Assembly: GCA_023453125.1 (NCBI GenBank)
Contig: JAEXUB010000245.1
Coordinates: forward strand, 1-8,052
Length of the DNA stretch: 8,052 nucleotides
Direction: 5' to 3'
DNA from: Bacteroidota bacterium
GTDB taxonomy: Bacteria; Bacteroidota; Ignavibacteria; Ignavibacteriales; Melioribacteraceae
Shown here: piece after piece, positions 1-5,973 of the stretch
Numbering within the stretch: position 1 is the first letter of the stretch
Layout of the letters: each line of letters starts with the position of its first letter
The notes under the pieces: model-generated
Database searches by the model: none
What the model was told of the DNA's origin: nothing
What the model saw: the letters and a program-made list of their open reading frames with translations, nothing else
Program-made: the position numbers and the translations under genes

Positions 1-1604
1 TTTTTATTGATGAGAATACAAAAGCACCAGAAAAAGAGGGAGTTAAGGGGGATTCCGATTCTCTTAAACTGGCAAAAGATTATTACTCCAAATGGGTAAA
101 TACCACTAGAAAAAGCGAGAAAAAGTATTTTGCCCAGTCGCTGCAAAAGACTATAAACAAAGATAAATCCAGGAGCCTTATCAAGTCGATTTACGGGGGA
201 GTATTATTTACATTTGACGAGACATTAAAGGAGAGCGAGACTGCTCAACGCTATTATGAAGAAGGGGAAATGCTGGTCGGCGAAATTCAGGCAGATGAAG
301 GGCTGCAGTCCGATTTATATTATGTTCTCAAGATTTACTCAGGATTTGAACATTATTTAAATGGCAGAATATTTGAAGCTTTGCAGAAATTTCAGGAAGC
401 ACTGGTAATTAAACCGGATGGAATTACGGCTAAGTTTTATCTTGCACTTACAGAGATTCAGCAGGGAAATAAATCAACCTGTTTCGATTTAATAAGTGAT
501 GTATATGAATATGATATGCGCCGGATTTCATATGCCGTTTCGGCGAATAGTTTTAATTTATACCAATACTTTATAAAGAACCCGCTAAGCCAGAATATCT
601 TTAAATACAGGGAATTCGGAGATATTTGCCAGCTTTTGGAAGATTTTCTCGAAGGAAAGGAATTACAGGCAAATGAAAATCTGGTCCGTATAAGAAAGAA
701 ATTCGAGGTTTTTAAGGAGCTTCACCTTAATGAATACCAGGACCCCGGGGTAAAAAACAGTTTCGCGTTTTTCGAAAAGATTCTTAAAAATTATTTTACC
801 AGTTCTCTCAATCTTTTTCTCTCCTCTATTAGTCTATTATGGATTAAATTTAACGACACTCTACAGCTTGTGCTTTCTACCATAAGGCAGCGGTTTATTA
901 ATGAAAACCAGAAAGTGCTTAAGATATATGACCAGAATATTACCGACCTGAATGTGCTTATAGAGCACCTTACAAAAGAGATAGATGAGTTTAAGGTAAA
1001 GTATAAGGAGAAGGCCAAACTGGCAATTGCCCAGTATGAATACACCGTAAATGAACAGATGGGATATCTTGAGAGGAAACTTACTCATCTATCCGATGAC
1101 AAAGAAAACAATCCTTCCACAAGTTTCAAGAGCAGTTTCACATATACCATAATATTATCTCTTCTGGTTGTCCTGGTGGCCGGATTTGCCAGTTATTCAA
1201 GCAATTATTCAAATGAGCTGAGCGGATTCGGGCAGATGATTAAAGCAATACTGCTGGCAGGCGGAAAATGGGGCATTTTTACCTTTATTGTCGGCTTTTT
1301 TATTTCGGCTATGTCCACTGTGTATGCTGTCTATGAAAGATCGCAGGAGAAGCAGAGGATAATAAGGGAAATTGCGAACCTGAAATTTGTTAAGGAAAAA
1401 AACATTGAACAGATTAAAGCCGAATCGGAGAAAAATGAGAAGATTACAATCAAGAATATTAATGAAAGGATTGCTACTCACAGGAAAAGAATAGAAGAAA
1501 TTATGGCCGAAAGGAAAAAGCACGAGGAGAAACTGATTAAAGAAATTGAAGAAAAGGTTAAAGAAGAAGCCAATCGGCTTATAGAACTGCTGGAAAAAGC
1601 ATAA
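1..1604 (+). CDS. TPR-like, coiled-coil membrane protein of unknown function (5' end outside window)
   Basis: The reading frame is open from base 3 to the TAA at 1602-1604 with no stop, so the gene starts left of the window. The ATG at 270 is internal, because 89 further in-frame codons precede it. 533 residues are visible. In that numbering, roughly residues 103-156 look like a tetratricopeptide helix pair (pattern LNGRIFEALQKFQEAL, then a Pro-Asp turn). A charged coiled-coil-like stretch lies at about 300-365. Two hydrophobic helices follow at about 381-399 and 423-444, and a highly charged Lys/Glu coiled coil runs to the C-terminus. With two membrane passes, both large parts should sit on the same side of the membrane, probably the cytoplasm. 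I do not recognise the family. The 182-base gap downstream suggests it is transcribed separately from the polysaccharide genes. A scaffold, stress or envelope role is possible but unsupported. Confidence 0.85.
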   Translation, partial: FIDENTKAPEKEGVKGDSDSLKLAKDYYSKWVNTTRKSEKKYFAQSLQKTINKDKSRSLIKSIYGGVLFTFDETLKESETAQRYYEEGEMLVGEIQADEGLQSDLYYVLKIYSGFEHYLNGRIFEALQKFQEALVIKPDGITAKFYLALTEIQQGNKSTCFDLISDVYEYDMRRISYAVSANSFNLYQYFIKNPLSQNIFKYREFGDICQLLEDFLEGKELQANENLVRIRKKFEVFKELHLNEYQDPGVKNSFAFFEKILKNYFTSSLNLFLSSISLLWIKFNDTLQLVLSTIRQRFINENQKVLKIYDQNITDLNVLIEHLTKEIDEFKVKYKEKAKLAIAQYEYTVNEQMGYLERKLTHLSDDKENNPSTSFKSSFTYTIILSLLVVLVAGFASYSSNYSNELSGFGQMIKAILLAGGKWGIFTFIVGFFISAMSTVYAVYERSQEKQRIIREIANLKFVKEKNIEQIKAESEKNEKITIKNINERIATHRKRIEEIMAERKKHEEKLIKEIEEKVKEEANRLIELLEKA

Positions 1605-1704
1605 TACTTCCCCTAATAGTGGCTATTATTAGCCAAGACGCCAATATCCCCCATAAAATCAGACCAAAAACCCAATTTATACTCCATATTCAATGGTATA
1701 GAAG

Positions 1705-1734
1705 TTGACTATTCTTGTACACTTAAACTATTAA
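1705..1734 (+). promoter_or_regulatory. Candidate sigma70-type promoter of the polysaccharide operon
   Basis: TTGACT at 1705-1710 matches five of six bases of the -35 consensus TTGACA. After an 18-base spacer, TATTAA at 1729-1734 matches four of six bases of TATAAT. The start codon of the aminotransferase lies about 50 bases further on, a sensible leader length. If the host is a Bacteroidota member with the TTTG/TAnnTTTG promoter type, this match means little. TATTCTTG at 1710-1717 is then one mismatch from the -7 box but lacks a good -33 partner. Confidence 0.35.
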
Positions 1735-1741
1735 GTAGAAT
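1711..1741. repeat. Nested inverted repeat overlapping the promoter candidate
   Basis: The inner arms ACTTAA (1721-1726) and TTAAGT (1731-1736) are exact reverse complements around the 4-base loop ACTA. The outer arms ATTCT (1711-1715) and AGAAT (1737-1741) are also exact reverse complements, with the five bases TGTAC (1716-1720) unpaired on the left. Together they give 11 paired positions covering the proposed -10 box. This could be a repressor site or an RNA hairpin, but the arms are very AT-rich and chance is a real alternative. Confidence 0.3.
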
Positions 1742-1776
1742 GTAAAAACTGAAATTCGAATTCAATAAAAAGAAAT

Positions 1777-1780
1777 AGGG
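1777..1780 (+). promoter_or_regulatory. Ribosome-binding candidate deciding a TTG start
   Basis: AGGG ends six bases before the TTG at 1787. An in-frame TAA at 1781-1783 rules out any earlier start, and no in-frame ATG lies near the N-terminus, so this site supports TTG initiation for the aminotransferase. Confidence 0.45.
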
Positions 1781-1786
1781 TAAAAA

Positions 1787-2911
1787 TTGGGGCTAAATGA
1801 AAAGCCGGTTCTTGTTACTACGCCTTCGCTACCGCCATTGGAAGAGTTCATTCCATATTTGGAAGACATTTGGAACAGCAGGAGATTAACAAACAATGGC
1901 AAATACCATCAGTCTCTCGAAAAGGCTCTTTGCGAATATTTAGGGGTAAAATATATTTCGTTATTCTCTAATGGCACACTTGCTCTTGTAACAGCCCTGC
2001 AGACATTACGTATTACCGGCGAAGTTATAACTACTCCTTACAGTTTTGTAGCTACCACGCATGCAATATGGTGGAATAATATTAAACCGGTTTTTGTAGA
2101 TATAGAGCCTGACAGCTTTAACATTGATCCTGAAAAAATTGAAGCGGCTATTACTCCCCGGACAACTGCCATAATGCCGGTCCACGTGTATGGAAATCCA
2201 TGTAATGTTAACAGAATAAAAGAAATAGCTGAAGCCTATAATCTTAAAATAATTTATGATGCCTGTCATACATTCGGGGTTAAAATAAACGATAGACCAG
2301 TTGTAGAATTCGGTGATTTATCCGTAATGAGTTTTCATGCAACAAAAGTATACAATACATTTGAGGGGGGGGCGATTGTCAGCCACGATGAGGCTACTAA
2401 GAAAAGAATAGATAACCTGAAAAATTTCGGTTTCATAAATGAAACCACCGTGGTTGCACCAGGTATTAATGCTAAGATGAACGAAGTACAGGCGGCAATG
2501 GGGCTTTTGCAGTTAAAGTATGTAGACAGTGCCATTGAAAAAAGGAAAAAAATAGCAGAGACTTATAGGGAAACACTGAAAGGTATCTCCGGATTATCAT
2601 TTCTGAATGATTTTATTGGAGTTAAACATTGTTATTCATATTTCCCGATCCTGATAAACGAAGAGGAATTCGGAATGACAAGGGACGAAGTATATTTTGG
2701 TATGAAGGAGCATAATATAATTGGACGAAGATATTTTTATCCTCTTATAAGTCAATTCCCCACTTATCGGGGACTGGATTCGGCTAAACCGGGCAATCTT
2801 AAGAATGCCGAAAGGATTACAGGTCAAATAATATGTCTTCCGATATTTTCCGATCTGGATCCGGAAATACCTGTAATGATCGGGGAAATTTTAAAGGGAT
2901 TCAAAAAATGA
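1787..2911 (+). CDS. DegT/DnrJ/EryC1/StrS-family sugar aminotransferase
   Basis: This 374-residue protein is a PLP-dependent enzyme expected to convert a nucleotide-activated keto sugar to an amino sugar, normally with glutamate as amino donor, in the cytoplasm. Its length is normal for the family. Visible family marks are the SNGTLAL segment near residue 60 that helps bind the cofactor phosphate, the YDACH segment with Asp158 (PLP ring nitrogen) and His161, and SFHATK with Lys187 as the Schiff-base lysine, followed by EGGAIV. The overall look (PYSFVATTHAI, FHATKVYNT) recalls VioA-type enzymes that make dTDP-4-amino-4,6-dideoxyglucose, but substrate and stereochemistry cannot be read from motifs. 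Translation starts at a TTG, since a stop lies two codons upstream. It is the first gene of the operon and its stop overlaps the next start. An unbroken run of eight G lies just after the lysine motif. Confidence 0.92.
   Translation: MGLNEKPVLVTTPSLPPLEEFIPYLEDIWNSRRLTNNGKYHQSLEKALCEYLGVKYISLFSNGTLALVTALQTLRITGEVITTPYSFVATTHAIWWNNIKPVFVDIEPDSFNIDPEKIEAAITPRTTAIMPVHVYGNPCNVNRIKEIAEAYNLKIIYDACHTFGVKINDRPVVEFGDLSVMSFHATKVYNTFEGGAIVSHDEATKKRIDNLKNFGFINETTVVAPGINAKMNEVQAAMGLLQLKYVDSAIEKRKKIAETYRETLKGISGLSFLNDFIGVKHCYSYFPILINEEEFGMTRDEVYFGMKEHNIIGRRYFYPLISQFPTYRGLDSAKPGNLKNAERITGQIICLPIFSDLDPEIPVMIGEILKGFKK
2365..2372 (+). repeat. Poly-G tract (G8) inside the aminotransferase gene
   Basis: Eight consecutive G residues encode part of the EGGA motif (residues 193-196), six codons after the catalytic lysine. 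Losing one G would lead to a TAG at 2409-2411, and gaining one would lead to a TGA at 2389-2391, so any slippage would inactivate the enzyme. The frame is intact as read. Confidence 0.95.
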
Positions 2912-3609
2912 AAATGGCCATTATGCAGCCTTATTTGTTCCCTTATATTGGATATTATCAGCTTCTGAAGGCTTCCGATGTTTTTGCTGTCTATGACGAT
3001 GTTAACTACATAAAAAGAGGATGGATTAATAGAAATAGAATCTTAATAAATGGCAAGGATTCGTATTTTACTCTTCCCTGCAAAAAAATCAGTCAGAATA
3101 GGCTGATAAATGAAATAGAGGTTGATTTTAGCAGTGGCTATTTATCAAAATTTTTTAAAACTATTGAGCAGGGATATCAAAAAACTCCCTATTACAATGA
3201 AGTAATTGGAATAATAAGTGAAATAATGTCTTTCAATGAAAACAATTTGGCCCTTTTTCTCCTGAATTCCATAAAGAAAATGGCCGGTTTTCTAAATATT
3301 GATTGCACAATTGAGCAAACTTCCATTGAGTACCCGGAATCAAAGGGAATAGGAAAAGCGGACCGTTTGATTGCAATTTGCTCTAAAAAAGGGGCAAGTG
3401 ATTATATAAATGCAATAGGGGGAACCGATTTATATTCGAAGGAATACTTTAAGGAAAGAGGCATTTCTCTTTATTTCCTTAAATCGGGGGACATTATTTA
3501 TCGGCAAAATTCGAAAGAATTTGTGGCTAATCTGTCAATAATTGATTCCCTGATGTATGCAGGAAAAAAGGGGGTTTCGGACGCATTAAATAAATATGAG
3601 CTTATTTGA
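2908..3609 (+). CDS. WbqC-family protein (possible aminoacyl/glycine transferase of surface polysaccharide synthesis)
   Basis: The 233-residue product has the WbqC-family hallmark near its start: MQPYLFPYIGYYQLL (residues 6-20), then the acidic YDDVNY segment (29-34) and KRGWINRNRI. A later YINAIGG segment (166-172) is also typical. Length matches the family. WbqC proteins occur in O-antigen clusters; their biochemistry is not well established, and I recall a glycine-transferase role being suggested from clusters making glycyl-amino sugars. The ATG at 2908 was chosen because it overlaps the preceding TGA (ATGA, translational coupling), has AAGGGA at 2894-2899 upstream, and puts the family motif at the N-terminus. 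An ATG at 2833 would add 25 unrelated residues read out of frame from the aminotransferase gene. An ATG at 2914 is a minor alternative. Confidence 0.88.
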   Translation: MKMAIMQPYLFPYIGYYQLLKASDVFAVYDDVNYIKRGWINRNRILINGKDSYFTLPCKKISQNRLINEIEVDFSSGYLSKFFKTIEQGYQKTPYYNEVIGIISEIMSFNENNLALFLLNSIKKMAGFLNIDCTIEQTSIEYPESKGIGKADRLIAICSKKGASDYINAIGGTDLYSKEYFKERGISLYFLKSGDIIYRQNSKEFVANLSIIDSLMYAGKKGVSDALNKYELI

Positions 3610-3633
3610 AGTGGAATTAAGAAAATGATTAAC

Positions 3634-3637
3634 GGAT
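3634..3637 (+). promoter_or_regulatory. Ribosome-binding candidate deciding a second TTG start
   Basis: GGAT ends six bases before the TTG at 3644. The formyltransferase fold needs its first strand (KIAIIIS) directly after this codon, and no in-frame ATG is available there. The site lies inside a four-codon ORF (ATG at 3625, TAA at 3637-3639) that is probably accidental. Confidence 0.4.
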
Positions 3638-3643
3638 AAAATA

Positions 3644-5170
3644 TTGAAAATCGCAATAATAATATCAACAAACGGCAGTGTCCTTTCGCAATTGCTCAAA
3701 ACTGATTATTTGAAAAAGCATGAGATTGAGATCATTACAGACAGAGAATGCGGAGCAATAAGTGTTGCCAAAGAAGCCGGTTTAAAGGTAACAAAATTAC
3801 CTTCAAAGAAGGGAGAAGAGTTCTCGGCCCTGGTTCTTGAACATATCTCTAAAGAATCGTACGACCTTTATATTTCTTTTTACACCAGATTATTCAGTAA
3901 GGATTTAGTTGATAGCCTGAGAGGGAAACTCATCAATATGCATCCGTCAATTTTGCCTGCTTGCCCCGGAATGGATGGATTTGGAGATACAATTAAGAGC
4001 GGCAGTAAATTTGCAGGTACGACAATTCATTTTGTTGATTCGGGTACCGACACCGGTGCACCGATAATTCAAACTGCCATCCCGGTTGACGGTAAAAAGG
4101 ACTTAAAAGAAATAAGGCATCTTGTATTTATTGACCAATGCCGTACTCTTCTTCAGGTAATAAAATGGTTCGAAGAAAAACGGATATTTCTTAATGAAAG
4201 AAATGAGGCAGTTGTTGACAATGCAGCATATGGAACCGGGATTTGTTCTCCGGCCATTGAATTTGAAGAAGCACTTAATTGCTGCAACTCTATACTGCCT
4301 TCTGAAAAGAAGAATAAGAAAAAAAATAGCGCAGTTAATGCAAATATTTTAGACATTCGCGATTTGACCAACCATCCTGTATCTCTGCTATACAGTGAAA
4401 TATACCAGTTTGCTCTTTTAAATGGGAAAATAAAAGACGGGAGGTCCCAGCCCGGCTTCGTCTTATCCGAAATGACTCCCTTTGTACTTGCGGCAAAAAA
4501 AGGAATAGAATATGGTATCGAAAAAGATGGTGTGGTTGATGCTATACAGGCAGTATTTGAAGAATATTACCGCATTGTAAGGCCGGCAAATGCAGCAGAA
4601 TGGCTTGGAATTAATTTTGAAAGGGGGCATAAGCTGATTAATGAACCTCCCTGGGCTTCTGTTTTCCCATGGCGGGCCAGAAGCGTTGAGTCTTATAGAG
4701 AGGCATATGAAAAAGCTGCAATTGCAGAAAATATAGTTACCGGGGCAAAACTTGATATTAAAGAGGGATGGCTTTTCTGCGGTCCGGTTTCTGAGAAAAA
4801 AACAAGGGTTGAAGCCTTAAGGATTGAATATGTTCTGAAGGAAATCTCAAGAAAAGGATATCAAAGGTCCGACTCCTCAGAAGGGGATGTAAGGGCTACC
4901 GCACTGGTAAACGAAGAAGGGGATTGGAAATGGTTAATAACTGCAGGAAATCATAGAGCCGCCGCCGCATCCGCCTTAGGGTTAGAATCAATCCCCGTAA
5001 GAATAAATCTGGTAATCAACAGGCAGCAGGCAGGTTACTGGCCCCACGTTGCCAATGGATTATACACAATTGAAGAAGCATTAAAGGTCTTTGATGATTT
5101 CTTTATTGGTAATAGAAATCATAATGTAACTAAATGGATAAACAGCGTAATAGGAAATAATAGGAATTAA
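3644..5170 (+). CDS. PurN-like formyltransferase fused to a ParB/sulfiredoxin-like C-terminal domain
   Basis: This 508-residue protein has two parts. Residues 1 to about 182 follow glycinamide ribonucleotide formyltransferase (PurN): ISTNGSVLSQLL near the start matches the PurN phosphate-binding loop, and the catalytic triad is present as Asn98, His100 (NMHPSILP) and Asp136 (HFVDSGTDTGAP). The Asn-to-Asp spacing of 38 and His129-to-Asp136 spacing of 7 equal those of E. coli PurN as I recall it. A Lys/Asn-rich linker lies at about 222-231. The C-terminal part carries GNHRAAAASALGLESIPV from residue 435, the signature of a ParB/sulfiredoxin-like fold, followed by WPHVANGLYTIEEAL, which resembles stand-alone proteins of polysaccharide clusters. 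The expected reaction is formyl transfer from 10-formyltetrahydrofolate to an amine. The operon argues for an amino-sugar substrate rather than purine synthesis. The role of the C-terminal domain is unknown. It starts at TTG, 34 bases after the WbqC gene. Confidence 0.85.
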   Translation: MKIAIIISTNGSVLSQLLKTDYLKKHEIEIITDRECGAISVAKEAGLKVTKLPSKKGEEFSALVLEHISKESYDLYISFYTRLFSKDLVDSLRGKLINMHPSILPACPGMDGFGDTIKSGSKFAGTTIHFVDSGTDTGAPIIQTAIPVDGKKDLKEIRHLVFIDQCRTLLQVIKWFEEKRIFLNERNEAVVDNAAYGTGICSPAIEFEEALNCCNSILPSEKKNKKKNSAVNANILDIRDLTNHPVSLLYSEIYQFALLNGKIKDGRSQPGFVLSEMTPFVLAAKKGIEYGIEKDGVVDAIQAVFEEYYRIVRPANAAEWLGINFERGHKLINEPPWASVFPWRARSVESYREAYEKAAIAENIVTGAKLDIKEGWLFCGPVSEKKTRVEALRIEYVLKEISRKGYQRSDSSEGDVRATALVNEEGDWKWLITAGNHRAAAASALGLESIPVRINLVINRQQAGYWPHVANGLYTIEEALKVFDDFFIGNRNHNVTKWINSVIGNNRN

Positions 5171-5175
5171 CAGAG

Positions 5176-5973
5176 ATGACAGAACGCGAAAGAAATATTT
5201 ATGATGAATTGATTCTTGTTCTAAAAAAAACCGGCAGTACCGAAAAACACAGGGGATATCATATTATTCCCGAGAGGTTGAATAGCAGAATTGAAGATGA
5301 ATCTTTGAAGTCACGCTTTGTTTTTTATGAAAGGGAAAGATTATCCTTTATTAAGTCAAAAGTAGATGTTAAAGGGAAAAAGATTCTGGATATCGGGTGC
5401 AATACCGGATATATTTTATTTGATTTGCTCGATTCCGGCGCAGCGGATGTAACGGGATTTGAAGGAAAACCATTATGTTCTGAGTTCCTGAATAAAGCAG
5501 TCGCTCTCTTTGGAGAGGAGCAAAGGTTCCATTTTCATAACCGGTATTTTGAATTCGATGAAGTAAAAGAGAACTATGATGTTACAGTGCTATTAAATGT
5601 TCTTCATCATGTAGGAGACGATTATGGTGATAAAGGGCTCAATATAAAATATGCCAGAAAAAAAATATTAGAGCAGCTAAACAGCCTGGCCGGACATACG
5701 GAATATCTGGTATTTCAGATGGGATTTAACTGGCAGGGGAATATCAGCCAGTGTCTTTTTGATAACGGGACAAAAGGGGAGATGATTGAATTTATTAAGA
5801 ACGGAATTGAAGGAATATGGGAAATAGATGCCGTAGGAATTCCGGAAAAAACAAATGGAATAGTTGAATATAAAGAACTGAATGATTCCAATATAAAACG
5901 GGATGATTCACTTGGCGAGTTTCTCAACCGGCCTTTGTTCATTCTTAGAAGCCTGAAGAATAGCAATGAATAA
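5176..5973 (+). CDS. SAM-dependent class I methyltransferase
   Basis: The 265-residue product is a Rossmann-fold methyltransferase. Motif I is ILDIGCNTGYI (residues 70-80, Asp72 and the Gly-x-Cys-x-x-Gly loop). The acidic residue that holds the SAM ribose is probably Glu96 in VTGFEG, and the post-strand-4 segment is VLLNVLHHV (138-146). About 65 residues precede the fold and may form a substrate lid. The acceptor cannot be read from the sequence; given the neighbours, a sugar hydroxyl, a sugar-linked amine or a polysaccharide chain end are all possible. The ATG lies five bases after the preceding stop, with TAGGAA at 5161-5166 upstream. The 3' end overlaps the glycosyltransferase gene by eight bases, pointing to coupled translation. 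It contains A8 runs at 5223-5230 and near 5657-5664, with the frame intact. Confidence 0.87.
   Translation: MTERERNIYDELILVLKKTGSTEKHRGYHIIPERLNSRIEDESLKSRFVFYERERLSFIKSKVDVKGKKILDIGCNTGYILFDLLDSGAADVTGFEGKPLCSEFLNKAVALFGEEQRFHFHNRYFEFDEVKENYDVTVLLNVLHHVGDDYGDKGLNIKYARKKILEQLNSLAGHTEYLVFQMGFNWQGNISQCLFDNGTKGEMIEFIKNGIEGIWEIDAVGIPEKTNGIVEYKELNDSNIKRDDSLGEFLNRPLFILRSLKNSNE

Larger units (their letters stand above)
1605..1786. other. Intergenic region between the membrane protein gene and the polysaccharide operon
   Basis: This AT-rich 182-base gap has no plausible gene. From left to right it holds a weak hairpin at 1621-1634 (5-bp arms GGCTA/TAGCC, 4-base loop, no following T-run, so a poor terminator), a sigma70-like promoter candidate at 1705-1734 overlapped by nested inverted repeats at 1711-1741, a 10-bp palindrome AATTCGAATT at 1753-1762, and an AGGG ribosome-binding candidate at 1777-1780. 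It is the only gap in the window long enough for ordinary transcription control, so the operon promoter probably lies here. Confidence 0.7.

Noticed and set aside
1209..1523. Minus-strand open frames across the window, including 1209-1523, 5715-6017 and 6045-6368
   Set aside because: They lie opposite clear coding genes, show no recognisable motifs and have a composition typical of antisense reading of AT-rich genes.
1621..1634. Hairpin after the membrane protein gene as an intrinsic terminator
   Set aside because: The arms are only five base pairs and no T-run follows on either strand.
2833..2907. Upstream ATG giving a 25-residue N-terminal extension of the WbqC-family protein
   Set aside because: The extension overlaps the conserved 3' end of the aminotransferase gene in another frame and bears no family residues; the ATGA overlap at 2908 and the family N-terminus fit better.
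3625..3639. Four-codon upstream ORF (Met-Ile-Asn-Gly-stop) before the formyltransferase gene
   Set aside because: Such tiny ORFs are expected by chance in AT-rich gaps, and there is no attenuator-like structure or repeated regulatory codon.
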